Notes: generated by a model from the letters alone, not told the origin. Shown: positions 17,989-28,096, counted from the stretch's first letter. The stretch: 64,000 bases of DNA from Paenibacillus sp. FSL R7-0345 (GCF_038595055.1 NZ_CP152002.1:1346501-1410500); one strand, 5' to 3'. A program made the numbers and translations.

Positions 17989-20900
17989 GACGGATTTTAT
18001 ATGTGTTCCTTTGCTTGTCCATGCTGATATCCATGTCACCCGAACATCTTCCGGTATCACCGCCTAAGGCAGCTGCTCTGGATACTAATATCATTCAGTA
18101 TGCAGATGTAGTGGTTCCAGCCTGGAGTGAGACTAAGAATTACCATTTTTATGGTACATGGTGGGGAAAGATCCAGGTTGACGCACCGGAGACGTTAATT
18201 ACAAACCTTGCTTATAATAAAACTACCAAAGAGTTTACTTACACTGTTGTGCCAGTAGCGTATAGACTCCAGCGTTACATTGAAACCGATACCTCTTATT
18301 ATTCATCTATGGTGCAATTTAATGTACAAATGGATGTCAGAGATGATGTTCCCGAAACGGATTATGGTTACTATGCTTGGGATGTCCCAAGATTATACAA
18401 TTATCAGACGCTCAGACAGACTAGAAGAACGGAGTGGGATAACACCAGCGAACGGGCATTTCATGAATACTATGACACGGATGTGAATCTCAATATAGTA
18501 GAGGGCGCCATTGACCAGTACGAACAGGCCAAAGCTGATCCCTGGGCATATCAGTACAGTCTGAAGGGACCTGCAACTAAAATCCGATTTGCTGTGCAGC
18601 TTAGTGATAGTCATCAGGAGCATTATTCGACAGGTGGAGGGTCGAATATGGCTTATATTCAAAAAGAGTTTATTTTAGATCTAAAGATTAACACCCCGCC
18701 AACGCTATCATTAACGACTCCCAGCGGTCAAACCCTTTTAAATGATGCCGGATTGAGCGCTCTTAACATCGAGGGATATGTACAGGATGCGGATAACAAC
18801 GATGTAACTGTTAGTATTGAGGTTCCAGATGTCCTTTACAAGAAAACGACGGTTCTTCAGGCTGGTTCCAATAAGCGGTTCTCCATTCCGATTGACTCCA
18901 TAACAGATGCTATTGCGCCTGGTGATTATACGTTAACAGTGAAGGCTGTTGATCCGTCAAACACCTCAGCCTCTGCATCAATGACATTTAAGGTGAGGCA
19001 GAGGCTGAAAAGGAGTATGTTCGTCCTTATAAATACGCCAATTACAAATAGTACAACGTATACCGATTATGAAGGAGATCCCAAAATTGCTGAGCGGTAT
19101 AAATACCAGCATAATCCTAATTATTTTGATAACAGCATGGGACTACTGCCGGATCAGGAAACCTGGCGGGGCTCGCCGTATGAATCCTTTTCACTGACGG
19201 GCCTCTACATAGCAACCTATCAGCCGCGTGACAACCCTCTAGCAGACGATCGTTTCGCGGAATACCGGATGTGGGGGAGAGAAAATGTAACGCAATTATC
19301 ATTTCAGGTCCACCGGAAGCCGATAGCCCAGTTTTCAGCAAAATTAGCAGGCGGGGCTTTGCAGTTAGCGGACAGCTCCTATGATCTTGACCATATTGCA
19401 AGGCCGGACAAAGGATTAACTGCCCGGGAATATCAATATAAAAAAGGAGACGCGGAGCTTTGGACAGACGGCGTGCCTACTGGGGCTTTGTCTGCAACAG
19501 AGCTTTATACGATCAGGCTCAGGGTGCGTGATATGGACGGGGACAAGGCGATTGGCGTCTGGAGTGACTGGTGTGTCCGGACAGTGGGAACAGCTGCAGG
19601 AAATCTTGCGCCGGTAGCTCTTTTTACAGTCGAACCAAGTATTGTATCCTACAGGAAAGCAACAGCTATCACTGATAAGTCGTTTGACCCGGACAACGAT
19701 CCGCTGGATACGTATCAATGGTCTGTAGTCAAAGACGGATGGCAGACTGTATGGTCCTATACGGGAGTAGCAAGTACACCACCTAATATTGCTGCTTATG
19801 GCGTAGGCAGTTATGTGCTTACTCTTAAGGTACGTGATAGCCGCGGACTTTGGTCTAATGCCTACAGTCAAACGGTAAAGGTGATGAATCATCCGCCTGT
19901 GGCCAACTTTATTATGCTAATCGAAATCTATCGGGATGATATTGTAGCAATCGAGAATCTTACACCGAATCCGGATGAAGACGGCGATAAGGTTGCCCTC
20001 ACATGGAATGCAAATTATAAAGGTGCTAATTACTATGTGGGCAATAGCAGCAGCCAGAAAGTAACGGTTCAGAGTCTGATTAATTTATATGGATTTACGC
20101 CAAAACAGGTTATCGCGAACCCTTGGGAGCTGACTTTAACAGCCTCAGACGGGGCACTTAGCTCAACAGCAACACGCCCTTTTAAAGTGCTGAATCATGC
20201 GCCAACAGCAGCTATTCAGGGACCGGTTAATGCATACCAGTTCGATACGGTTAAATACATTTCCGGGGATTATGACGCTGATACGGCTGATCAAAGTTCT
20301 TTGCGGTATTTTTGGCAGGTAACAGACAGCGGCGGGCAAATAAAAAGCTACACTACTCCAGGTATTACAGTGAATTTCCCGGAAACAGGTATTTACCGTC
20401 TGGAGCACTGGGCGATTGACCAGATTGGTGCTAAATCAAATGTTGCCTCATTAGATGTTAATGTGGTACCCAATCTGGCACCGGCGATGATATTAAACCG
20501 GCCTGCGGGGACAGCTGCCAATCCAACCATTATTGATGCTGAGCTGCAGGGAGATCCGCTGATAGAGTGGGCATACTCTGACCCGGAGAATGATGTACAG
20601 GAAAAGTACCGCCTGGAGTTCTTTACTAAGGACAGCATCCTTGCCAAAAGTGTGGAGAACTCAGACCCGGCTGGATCTGTACGGCAATATCAGGTGCCAA
20701 ATCTGACTTTTGAACGGTTTGAATACTTTACAGTTTACGGCAGGGCCTATTCAAAGCTGTCCTGGTCTGAACCATCCAATGAAAAAACGTTTATTATCGA
20801 TAATCCGCCGCAGCCGGGCTTCACGGTTATGACGAATACCGGACGCAATGCAGCGCTTGTACCGATCCACCGGACCGATATCCTAACCATTAACGGGACA

Positions 20901-21818
20901 GCCACTGATACGGATATCCTGAAAGGCGACACTATCAGCTACAAATATTATCTTAAGCCGTCGGGCGGTACGGAAGGGCTGTCCAGTACGCGAAGCACTT
21001 TTACTAAACAGTTCAGCACCAACGGCACGTTTACCGTAAGGCAGGTTGTAACAGATTCGCTCGGGCTCAGCAGGGAGCTGACACAGACGATTACAGTGGC
21101 CAACCGCATTCCAACAGCAAGTTTCACGTATCCGGGCAGCAGCAGCCAGAGCACTCCAACTGTAATGAACACACTTACTCCTGTGATGAAATGGGATTAT
21201 CAGGATGAGGACGGGGATGCGCAGCAGCGCTATAAGCTGAGGATTATTAATGCGGCTACTGGTGCAGTCACTGTACAGTCAGGGGAACAGACTTCATCCG
21301 CGCAGCAGTGGCAGATTCCCGCTGGAGCGTTGGCAGAGAATCAGAAGTACGCTGTGGAGATCGAGGTGTATGACGGGTTTAACTGGAGCAGCGTGTCTCC
21401 GCGCAAGTACTTTATGGTCAACCTGTTGACTGTGCAAGGCGCTGTGCGGCATACGGCGGAATGGAACGGTAACCGGCAGGCTTATAATATGAAAAAAAGC
21501 AGAACAGCAGAGAGTCCGCGGGGCTATAGCGTTTTTTGGGCAGGGGAGAGCTTTGTGCTGCAGGCGAATGCAACAGGGATGCCGGATACCGTTGAGGTCA
21601 CAATGACAGGAGGGTATCATACTGTGCTGGCTGCGAATGACAGCAGCAAGACGCTGTGGAGCGGTGAGCTATACGATTCCTCGTTCGATAAGCTGCCGGG
21701 TGGGCCAGTTACGTTTACCTTTACAGCGAGGAATACATTCAACACCAAAACAGACATTGTGACGGTGACGATACAGGGAGATTGGCAGGATTATTTTCAG
21801 AGTCACCGGATTAAATAG
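17982..21818 (+). CDS. Very large exported PKD/Ig-repeat protein
   Basis: 1278 residues. Signal peptide RRILYVFLCLSMLISMSPEH at the start, cut near residue 30. After an N-terminal domain without a recognised fold, many PKD-like or fibronectin-like modules run to the C-terminus. Recognisable openings are IAQFSAKLAGG, NLAPVALFTVEP followed by SFDPDNDPLDTYQW, HPPVANFIML, HAPTAAIQGP, NLAPAMILNRP, NPPQPGFTVM and RIPTASFTYP. Each carries aromatic W and VxD patterns. There is no LPXTG motif or S-layer homology domain, so anchoring is unclear. It overlaps the previous gene by 7 bp and has a GGAAGGGGG ribosome site inside that gene. Confidence 0.8.
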   Translation: MVRRILYVFLCLSMLISMSPEHLPVSPPKAAALDTNIIQYADVVVPAWSETKNYHFYGTWWGKIQVDAPETLITNLAYNKTTKEFTYTVVPVAYRLQRYIETDTSYYSSMVQFNVQMDVRDDVPETDYGYYAWDVPRLYNYQTLRQTRRTEWDNTSERAFHEYYDTDVNLNIVEGAIDQYEQAKADPWAYQYSLKGPATKIRFAVQLSDSHQEHYSTGGGSNMAYIQKEFILDLKINTPPTLSLTTPSGQTLLNDAGLSALNIEGYVQDADNNDVTVSIEVPDVLYKKTTVLQAGSNKRFSIPIDSITDAIAPGDYTLTVKAVDPSNTSASASMTFKVRQRLKRSMFVLINTPITNSTTYTDYEGDPKIAERYKYQHNPNYFDNSMGLLPDQETWRGSPYESFSLTGLYIATYQPRDNPLADDRFAEYRMWGRENVTQLSFQVHRKPIAQFSAKLAGGALQLADSSYDLDHIARPDKGLTAREYQYKKGDAELWTDGVPTGALSATELYTIRLRVRDMDGDKAIGVWSDWCVRTVGTAAGNLAPVALFTVEPSIVSYRKATAITDKSFDPDNDPLDTYQWSVVKDGWQTVWSYTGVASTPPNIAAYGVGSYVLTLKVRDSRGLWSNAYSQTVKVMNHPPVANFIMLIEIYRDDIVAIENLTPNPDEDGDKVALTWNANYKGANYYVGNSSSQKVTVQSLINLYGFTPKQVIANPWELTLTASDGALSSTATRPFKVLNHAPTAAIQGPVNAYQFDTVKYISGDYDADTADQSSLRYFWQVTDSGGQIKSYTTPGITVNFPETGIYRLEHWAIDQIGAKSNVASLDVNVVPNLAPAMILNRPAGTAANPTIIDAELQGDPLIEWAYSDPENDVQEKYRLEFFTKDSILAKSVENSDPAGSVRQYQVPNLTFERFEYFTVYGRAYSKLSWSEPSNEKTFIIDNPPQPGFTVMTNTGRNAALVPIHRTDILTINGTATDTDILKGDTISYKYYLKPSGGTEGLSSTRSTFTKQFSTNGTFTVRQVVTDSLGLSRELTQTITVANRIPTASFTYPGSSSQSTPTVMNTLTPVMKWDYQDEDGDAQQRYKLRIINAATGAVTVQSGEQTSSAQQWQIPAGALAENQKYAVEIEVYDGFNWSSVSPRKYFMVNLLTVQGAVRHTAEWNGNRQAYNMKKSRTAESPRGYSVFWAGESFVLQANATGMPDTVEVTMTGGYHTVLAANDSSKTLWSGELYDSSFDKLPGGPVTFTFTARNTFNTKTDIVTVTIQGDWQDYFQSHRIK

Positions 21819-21867
21819 TAGTCTTTGCAGGAGTATAGCTATATAAACACGGACTGAGGCTGGATCG

Positions 21868-22506
21868 CTAGACGATTCCCTCGGCCCGTTCTTCTGCAAG
21901 CAGGAGTCTGCGCGCGTTAGAGGCTGCTACGGCAGAGGCAGGTACTTTTGCAGTATTTATGTAAGCAGTGCCTTGGGTGAGATGCATGTAGTAGGACAGC
22001 TTGCCGCTGTAGATTTTACTCGCGCACAGCGACTCTGCGAAATCCTCGGGTGTCACGAAGCAGGATGGCTTAGCCACCGGCCGGCAGGAGGCCTCTTCAC
22101 AGACCGAGGCGACAAAATGCGAACAGAAATAAGCGTCCTCCCGGTCGAATTTTACGTTCAGCAGCACTCCGATCAGGCCGAGCAGATGATATTTGTAGCG
22201 CTCCTGATTTTCCATCATGCCCTGCACATGGTTGTGCATCGTTTCATATTCCTCATGGCTCACGTTCATCTCATAAATAGCGCAATCTGCCGTATTGTAA
22301 AAGGGATGCTCGAAATGCTCGCGGATCAGTCCGGCGACAAACGGGTTATGCACTTTTTTCCGGCCGAAGCTGTATACCTCCTGCAGTCCGCGGTCAAAGG
22401 CAATGGAAGCATGATTCAATTCAGCCTTGGTGAACCATTTAATTAAGCCGCTGAAGGCTGTGCCCGTTCCGGTCAGTACAATGTAGATGTTTTTGCGTAC
22501 ATGCAT
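21868..22506 (-). CDS. YiiX/NlpC-like permuted papain-fold protein
   Basis: 212 residues. An early His in NHASIAFD (about residue 31) and a later Cys in YFCSHFVASVC (about 128-138) suggest the circularly permuted NlpC/P60 (YiiX-like) thiol hydrolase fold, with His before Cys. GTGTAFSGLIKWFT upstream of the His also fits that family. Members act on peptide or lipid amide bonds, but the substrate is unknown. There is no signal peptide, so it is likely cytoplasmic. It converges on the giant PKD gene and is divergent from tkt. An AAAGGAATT ribosome site precedes the start. Confidence 0.6.
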   Translation of the reverse strand: MHVRKNIYIVLTGTGTAFSGLIKWFTKAELNHASIAFDRGLQEVYSFGRKKVHNPFVAGLIREHFEHPFYNTADCAIYEMNVSHEEYETMHNHVQGMMENQERYKYHLLGLIGVLLNVKFDREDAYFCSHFVASVCEEASCRPVAKPSCFVTPEDFAESLCASKIYSGKLSYYMHLTQGTAYINTAKVPASAVAASNARRLLLAEERAEGIV

Positions 22507-22601
22507 GCTCTGAATTCCTTTCTGCTGGAAGTTATGGATAATCCGGTAAAACCTCGTTTAGTAACTTCATCTTACTGTATAATCCAGCTCCGGGAAACAA
22601 A

Positions 22602-22656
22602 CTTTAGTCTTAACCTGAAACTAGACTAAAGGCTAAGTACCTGGTCTTGAGACCAG
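22602..22656. repeat. Two adjacent palindromes in the 328-bp gap before tkt
   Basis: CTTTAGTCT at 22602-22610 is matched by AGACTAAAG at 22623-22631. Ten bases later comes CTGGTCT-TG-AGACCAG at 22642-22656 (starting about 22641). Neither is followed by a T-run, so they look more like protein-binding sites or RNA hairpins than terminators. They lie between the divergent YiiX-like gene and tkt. Confidence 0.45.
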
Positions 22657-22761
22657 TATGCAGCGGGCGCGGCCAGATGATATTTGCGCATGCGCCAATG
22701 CATAGTCCGGCGGGATTACGCAGAATATAAGCTGTTCAGAGCTTGTGTTCTGCAAAAACAA

Positions 22762-22791
22762 TTGGTAATGCTTCTGCATTAGTGATACAAT
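22762..22791 (+). promoter_or_regulatory. Probable sigma-A promoter of tkt with a palindrome in its spacer
   Basis: TTGGTA and TACAAT are separated by 18 bases. The spacer begins with a perfect inverted repeat TAATGC-TTCT-GCATTA (22766-22781). A strong AGAGGAGG ribosome site follows further down before the ATG at 22835. The promoter is predicted from match to consensus only. Confidence 0.5.
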
Positions 22792-22834
22792 AATAGTCAA
22801 AATGACATTCTTGATTTAGAGGAGGATTATTTTA

Positions 22835-24883
22835 ATGACTGAGCAGGCAAAAGAGCAAGCGATCCATAAGGAAGAAAATTCGACGGTGGATAACCTGGCG
22901 ATTACCACAATCCGTACGCTGGCTATCGATGCTATCGAAAAAGCTAATTCCGGCCACCCGGGTATGCCGATGGGATCCGCACCGATGGGTTACCAACTGT
23001 TTGCCAAAACAATGAACCATAATCCGGATCACCCGACATGGGTTAACCGTGACCGTTTTGTATTGTCCGCCGGACACGGCTCCATGCTGCTGTACAGCCT
23101 GCTGCACCTGAGCGGATACGACCTGCCAATGGAAGAATTGAAGCAGTTCCGCCAATGGGGCAGCCTGACTCCGGGCCATCCTGAAGTTGGTCATACTGCA
23201 GGTGTTGATGCGACTACCGGCCCGCTGGGACAAGGTATCGGTATGGCAGTAGGTATGGCAATGGCTGAAGCTCAGCTGGCTGCTACTTATAATAAAGACA
23301 ACCATGATGTAATCGATCACTACACATACGCAATCTGCGGCGACGGCGATTTGATGGAAGGGATCTCCTCGGAATCTGCTTCCCTGGCCGGACACCTCAA
23401 GCTGGGCAAGCTGATTGTAATGTACGATTCCAATGATATTTCGCTCGACGGCAAGCTGAACCTGGCATTCTCCGAGAATGTTGCACAGCGTTTTGAAGCT
23501 TACGGCTGGCAGGTTCTGCGCGTTGAGGACGGTAACGATCTTCCGGCACTGGGACAGGCTATTGCTGATGCACAGGCAGACACAAGCAAACCGACCCTGA
23601 TCGAAGTTAAAACGGTTATCGGCTACGGAAGCCCGAACAAACAGGGTAAAGGCGGCCATGGCGGTACGCACGGTTCCCCGCTGGGTGCTGACGAAGCGAA
23701 GCTGACTAAAGACTTCTACAAATGGGTATATGAAGAGGACTTCTTTGTACCGGATGAAGTTCGTGCACATTTTGCTGAAGTGAAGGAAAAAGGGATTGCC
23801 GCAAATAAAGCATGGGACGAGAAATTTGCAGCTTACAAAGAAGCATATCCTGAGCTGGCAGCACAGTTTGAAACAGCAATCAACGGCGGACTTCCTGAAG
23901 GCTGGGATGCACAGCTTCCGTTCTTCACAGCAGAAGACAAAGCCGTGTCCACACGCGTTGCTTCCGGTAATGCACTGAACGGACTGGCAGCCGGAGTTCC
24001 GCAGCTCGTGGGCGGTTCTGCTGACCTTGAAAGCTCCACAATGACTCACCTGAAAGGCCTGACCCAATTCACTTCCGAATCCTATGACGGCCGCAACATT
24101 TACTTCGGCGTACGCGAATTTGGTATGGCTGCAGCAATGAACGGGATTGCCCTGCACAGCGGTCTCAAAGTATTCGGCGGAACGTTCTTCGTATTCACCG
24201 ACTATCTGCGTCCGGCTGTCCGTCTGGCTTCCATTATGAAGCTGCCAGTAACCTATGTTTTGACTCATGACAGTATCGCTGTCGGTGAAGACGGCCCTAC
24301 CCATGAACCAATCGAGCAGCTGGCTTCCCTGCGTATTATCCCGGGTCTGACTGTAATCCGTCCGGCTGATGCCAACGAAACCTCCGCAGCTTGGGCTTAT
24401 GCGCTTGAGAACACAGCTAACCCTGTGGCACTGGTGCTTACCCGTCAAAATCTGCCGATCCTTGCCGGAACTGTAGATGGTGTGCGTGAGAACATCAAAC
24501 GCGGCGGATATGTTGTATCTGATGCCAAGAACGGTACTCCGCAGGCGCAGATCATTGCTACCGGTTCAGAAGTGCAGCTGGCTGTAAAAGCTCAGGCCGC
24601 TCTGGCTGAAGAAGGCATCGATGTGCGTGTAATCAGCTTGCCAAGCTGGGATCTGTTCGAGAAACAGGACAAGGCTTACCGCGATTCCGTTATCCTGCCT
24701 GAGGTTAAAGCGCGTCTGGCAGTTGAAATGGCACAGACCTTCGGCTGGGAGCGTTACACAGGCGATCAGGGCGACATTCTCGGTATCACTACATTCGGTG
24801 CTTCCGCGCCTGGCGATATCGTAATGAAAGAATATGGCTTTACAGTAGAAAATGTAGTCAGCCGCGTTAAAGCCCTGCTATAA
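22835..24883 (+). CDS. tkt: Transketolase
   Basis: 682 residues, full length. Thiamine diphosphate enzyme that moves two-carbon units between sugar phosphates in the pentose phosphate pathway. Key parts visible: the [11 protein letters not shown] opening near residue 36, the TPP/metal motif [19 protein letters not shown] near 170, the [11 protein letters not shown] loop, [17 protein letters not shown] in the pyrimidine-binding domain with its catalytic Glu, and the substrate loop [14 protein letters not shown]. Codon use is strongly biased toward NNC/NNG codons as in a highly expressed gene. It is followed by ppnP after 33 bp, probably in one transcript. Confidence 0.97.
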   Translation: MTEQAKEQAIHKEENSTVDNLAITTIRTLAIDAIEKANSGHPGMPMGSAPMGYQLFAKTMNHNPDHPTWVNRDRFVLSAGHGSMLLYSLLHLSGYDLPMEELKQFRQWGSLTPGHPEVGHTAGVDATTGPLGQGIGMAVGMAMAEAQLAATYNKDNHDVIDHYTYAICGDGDLMEGISSESASLAGHLKLGKLIVMYDSNDISLDGKLNLAFSENVAQRFEAYGWQVLRVEDGNDLPALGQAIADAQADTSKPTLIEVKTVIGYGSPNKQGKGGHGGTHGSPLGADEAKLTKDFYKWVYEEDFFVPDEVRAHFAEVKEKGIAANKAWDEKFAAYKEAYPELAAQFETAINGGLPEGWDAQLPFFTAEDKAVSTRVASGNALNGLAAGVPQLVGGSADLESSTMTHLKGLTQFTSESYDGRNIYFGVREFGMAAAMNGIALHSGLKVFGGTFFVFTDYLRPAVRLASIMKLPVTYVLTHDSIAVGEDGPTHEPIEQLASLRIIPGLTVIRPADANETSAAWAYALENTANPVALVLTRQNLPILAGTVDGVRENIKRGGYVVSDAKNGTPQAQIIATGSEVQLAVKAQAALAEEGIDVRVISLPSWDLFEKQDKAYRDSVILPEVKARLAVEMAQTFGWERYTGDQGDILGITTFGASAPGDIVMKEYGFTVENVVSRVKALL

Positions 24884-24916
24884 TAGACGGAATCAACATA
24901 AAGGGGAGAATAGCGC

Positions 24917-25234
24917 ATGAGTCAGTTTACCAACGCAACAGTTCAAAAAGCAGCCAATGTTTACTATGATGGAAAAGTAACCAGCCGCACCGTAATTCTG
25001 GAGGATGGCACCAAGGTAACCCTTGGCATCATGCTGCCGGGTGTATATGAATTCGGTACGGAAGGTCCGGAAACGATGGAAATTCTGTCCGGTGATCTGA
25101 AGGTACTGCTTCCCGGTACTGACGTCTGGAAAGAAATCAAAGGTGCTGAAACGTTCCACGTTCCCGGCAACTCCAAGTTTGCGCTGGAAGTATTCGCATT
25201 AACTGATTATTGCTGTTCTTACCCGAACCTGTAA
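24917..25234 (+). CDS. ppnP: Pyrimidine/purine nucleoside phosphorylase, PpnP family
   Basis: 105 residues, one small cupin domain of the former DUF1255 family. Recognisable segments are [43 protein letters not shown] and [16 protein letters not shown] with CCSYPNL at the end, all typical. It phosphorolyses a broad set of nucleosides to ribose-1-phosphate and base. Pairing with transketolase makes sense, since the released ribose enters the pentose phosphate pathway. AGGGGAG ribosome site. Confidence 0.92.
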   Translation: MSQFTNATVQKAANVYYDGKVTSRTVILEDGTKVTLGIMLPGVYEFGTEGPETMEILSGDLKVLLPGTDVWKEIKGAETFHVPGNSKFALEVFALTDYCCSYPNL

Positions 25235-25253
25235 TTTCATCTGGACTATAGAA

Positions 25254-25291
25254 AGAAGCTCTGCTTAATCGCAGGGCTTCTTTTTTTTTTT
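25254..25291 (+). terminator. Intrinsic terminator after tkt-ppnP
   Basis: AGAAGCTCTGC pairs with GCAGGGCTTCT (one G-U pair) around TTAATC, followed by a run of about eleven T residues. Confidence 0.9.
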
Positions 25292-25409
25292 GGGACAAGT
25301 TCAGCATTCCTGAATTGTGCGCAGAAAATGTTGAATATTGACGATATCCCAACATTCTCATATACTTCCACTAGCTGCTAGAGTAAATAGAATAGTGGGA
25401 GGCGAAAAT

Positions 25410-26930
25410 ATGAAACGTTCGTGGGGGGACAGGCGGGTACATAAAGTTCTGTTAGGCTTGTGGGGATGCATGCTGCTGACTCTGGTATTAGCAATAAAAC
25501 CGGCGGAAGCAGCGGATGCGATTGTGAATCCCAATCAGGTATATTCCTATACTATTATGCAGAGAGATATTGAACGGTTAGTGAAAGCGCATCCGGACCT
25601 GGTATCGATGGAGTCGCTGGGACAGAGCCCATACGGGCGGCAGCTATGGGCTGTGAAGCTGGGCAGAGGGGAATCTGTACTGTTCCTGAACGGCTCTCAT
25701 CATGCCAGAGAATGGATGACCAGCACGGTGCTGATGAAAATGATCGATACTTATGCGGGGGCCTACGTTAACAATACGAATATTGCTAATTACAATGTCC
25801 GCCGGCTGCTGGACGAAGTGAGCATCTGGATCGTGCCGATGGTGAACCCTGACGGAGTTACTTTGTCCCAGCAGGGGACGGCAGGACTGTCGGCAGAGCT
25901 TGCCAAGACGCTGCGACTCTATAACGGCAACAGTTCAAACTTTACCCGCTGGAAGGCGAACATGCAGGGTATTGACCTCAACCGCCAATATCCGGCGAAC
26001 TGGAACGCTATTAAAAATGCAGGCTCGTTTCCAAAATATCAGAATTATAAAGGGCAGAGACCTGCGCAGGCGCCGGAAGTCCAGCTTATGATGGATTTTA
26101 CATACCGGATCGATCCGGAAGTAACGATTTCTTACCATAGCTCCGGCGAGATCATTTTTTGGCATTTTAATACCTTGAGCAGCAATGTGGCACGCGATCA
26201 GGCGATGGCAAGAGAGCTGAGCCGGATAACCGGATATTCGCTGGTAGCACCGGAAAAGAATCCTTCAGGCGGAGGGTACAAGGACTGGTTCATTCAGGAG
26301 TTTGGCCGTCCGGGTTATACCATTGAAATAGCTAAATACGCCGGAGAGAGCAATGTGCCGTTAAGCCAGTTTGCAAGCGTCTGGAATGATAACCGGACAG
26401 TAGGGCTCTATTCCGCAATGCAGTCCTATTCCTTATGGCTGAACAAACAGAAGGTCCAGTATCTTCAGCAGCCGATGAGTGTGTTGGCCGGAACAGAGCT
26501 GTATTCAAAGATTGGGACCTTAAACGGCGGTATTAGTATACAGCCGCAGATGCTTCAGGTAACCGCCAAAAAAGGTGACTGGTATCAGGTACGGGCGGAT
26601 GAAGGCACCGGCTGGATTCACCCCGCTCCTGGAAAGATGGCTATAGTCGAGGAGATAGCGGCGGCAGCTGAATTGAAGGTGAGTGTACCGGCATATAAAT
26701 ACCCGGATACTTATGCTCCTAAAGTAGTGATCCTGGAACCGCAGACGGTTCAGGTATCGGGCAGATGGGGCAACTGGCTGCTGGCCCGGACACCGGGCGG
26801 GAACTGGTGGATTGACGGACGGATGGCCGAGCTGCAGTGGCCTGTGGGGGATCACGAGCAGGGCGTGATAGTTGAAGATGAAGGCTCGGGTCAAATCATA
26901 CCGGAGCCGGCAAACAGCTCGGAGTTATAA
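25410..26930 (+). CDS. Exported M14 zinc carboxypeptidase with C-terminal SH3-like domains
   Basis: 506 residues from the ATG at 25410 (GGGAGGCG ribosome site). Signal peptide VLLGLWGCMLLTLVLAIKPAEA. The M14 catalytic domain (about 45-355) shows the zinc ligands in NGSHHAREWM (HxxE), substrate-binding IVPMVNPDGV and DLNRQYPANW, the third zinc His in ISYHSSGE, and the catalytic Glu in YTIEIAKY. The last 140 residues contain two SH3-like repeats, around GTLNGGISIQPQMLQV and YAPKVVILEPQTVQV, that could bind cell wall. Gamma-D-glutamyl-diaminoacid peptidase activity is possible, but the substrate is not shown by the sequence. Confidence 0.88.
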   Translation: MKRSWGDRRVHKVLLGLWGCMLLTLVLAIKPAEAADAIVNPNQVYSYTIMQRDIERLVKAHPDLVSMESLGQSPYGRQLWAVKLGRGESVLFLNGSHHAREWMTSTVLMKMIDTYAGAYVNNTNIANYNVRRLLDEVSIWIVPMVNPDGVTLSQQGTAGLSAELAKTLRLYNGNSSNFTRWKANMQGIDLNRQYPANWNAIKNAGSFPKYQNYKGQRPAQAPEVQLMMDFTYRIDPEVTISYHSSGEIIFWHFNTLSSNVARDQAMARELSRITGYSLVAPEKNPSGGGYKDWFIQEFGRPGYTIEIAKYAGESNVPLSQFASVWNDNRTVGLYSAMQSYSLWLNKQKVQYLQQPMSVLAGTELYSKIGTLNGGISIQPQMLQVTAKKGDWYQVRADEGTGWIHPAPGKMAIVEEIAAAAELKVSVPAYKYPDTYAPKVVILEPQTVQVSGRWGNWLLARTPGGNWWIDGRMAELQWPVGDHEQGVIVEDEGSGQIIPEPANSSEL

Positions 26931-26948
26931 TCGATGAGTTATCAGCAC

Positions 26949-26995
26949 AAAGAGGGTGCTTCCCGGCCGCATCGCGGCTAGGAAACACCCTCTTT
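26949..26995. terminator. Bidirectional terminator between the M14 peptidase and dehydrogenase genes
   Basis: AAAGAGGGTG and CACCCTCTTT pair perfectly, and the stem continues inward to GGCCGC-ATC-GCGGCT with few mismatches. A-run and T-run at the two ends let it serve both converging genes. Confidence 0.85.
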
Positions 26996-27051
26996 AAATG
27001 CATTTATTAAATACCCGGTCGGCAAACTGCCGGTCAGACCAGGGAACAAGC

Positions 27052-27957
27052 CTATTCCTGGCTTGCAGCATCAGAACCGATCTTCCGGCCGATCCATTCT
27101 TCGTAAGTTTTCACTACTGCGGACAAATCCTCATCCCCGTAGCCCTGCGTAAACCCAGCCTGGAACATGCTCTTGGCCAGACCAAGCATCGGGGCAGGTA
27201 CACCTGTGGAATCGCTGAGCGCTGAAGCCAGCTTGAGATCCTTCAGCATCAGTGCCAGCGAGAACTGGTTGCTGAAGTCATTCTCAATGATTTTACGGCC
27301 TTTCAGCTCAGCTTGCTTGCTGCCTGCAGAGCCGTTCTGGACCAGTTCCAGGAACTTGTCTGCCGGAACACCGTTCTTTACGGCAATGGAGAAGCCCTCG
27401 GCAAGGGCAACGTTATGAATGCCGACCATTGTATTATGAGCCAGCTTGGCGACTGCACCGCTGCCATTCTCACCCATATGCAGCAGCAGACGGCCCATTG
27501 TATCAAACAGGTCACGATTCTCTTCAATAACCTTGGCATCTCCGCCGACCATGAACACAAGCGTTCCTTCAATCGCTGCCGGTTTACTGCCGGTTACAGG
27601 CGCATCAAGGAAGCTGCCGCCGCGTTCTTCCACGGCTGCCGCAACTTCTTTGACCAGTCCGGGAGAAATGGTGCTGGAGTCAATAATGACCGCACCCGGC
27701 TTGAGCACGGCCAGAATACCGCTCTCCCCGAAAAAAACCTCACGGATCGAATCGTCATTGCTGATCATGGTAATAATAACATCCTTGTCCTGTGCTGCCG
27801 CCTGCGGGGTAGCTGCAACAGCAGCGCCTGCTTCCTCCAGGGGCTTGGTCTTAGCCGACGTACGGTTGTATACCGTAACCTGATATCCGCCTTTCAGCAG
27901 ATTTTCCGCCATGGGAGCACCCATGGTTCCGAGTCCGATAAAGCCGATTTGTTTCAT
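27052..27957 (-). CDS. Beta-hydroxyacid dehydrogenase (GarR/GlxR type)
   Basis: 301 residues from the ATG at 27957, preceded by AAGGCGGAG; the longer frame upstream has no support. The NAD(P) Rossmann motif is IGFIGLGTMGAPMAENLL (3-20). The substrate loop LDAPVTGSKPAA lies near 117, and the catalytic Lys is in VAKLAHNTMVG near 167. Tartronate semialdehyde reductase or 3-hydroxyisobutyrate dehydrogenase are the closest named activities; the sequence does not decide between them. It is a single gene, divergent from pgi. Confidence 0.85.
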   Translation of the reverse strand: MKQIGFIGLGTMGAPMAENLLKGGYQVTVYNRTSAKTKPLEEAGAAVAATPQAAAQDKDVIITMISNDDSIREVFFGESGILAVLKPGAVIIDSSTISPGLVKEVAAAVEERGGSFLDAPVTGSKPAAIEGTLVFMVGGDAKVIEENRDLFDTMGRLLLHMGENGSGAVAKLAHNTMVGIHNVALAEGFSIAVKNGVPADKFLELVQNGSAGSKQAELKGRKIIENDFSNQFSLALMLKDLKLASALSDSTGVPAPMLGLAKSMFQAGFTQGYGDEDLSAVVKTYEEWIGRKIGSDAASQE

Positions 27958-28096
27958 TCCATCTCCGCCTTCACTCTGTAGGTTCGCTGCCGGAGCTGAA
28001 ACGGCTTGTCCGCCGGTTTCATTCCTCCAGCTGTGTTTTAACCATTCTATCACGGCACTTGGGGTTGTTCCACCGGGAAGGCGAACCATGTCAGGA

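Noticed and set aside
22832..24448. 538-codon open frame antisense to tkt
   Set aside because: Produced by the strong codon bias of tkt on the opposite strand; composition is Cys/Phe/Val-rich nonsense with no domain, and no ribosome site.
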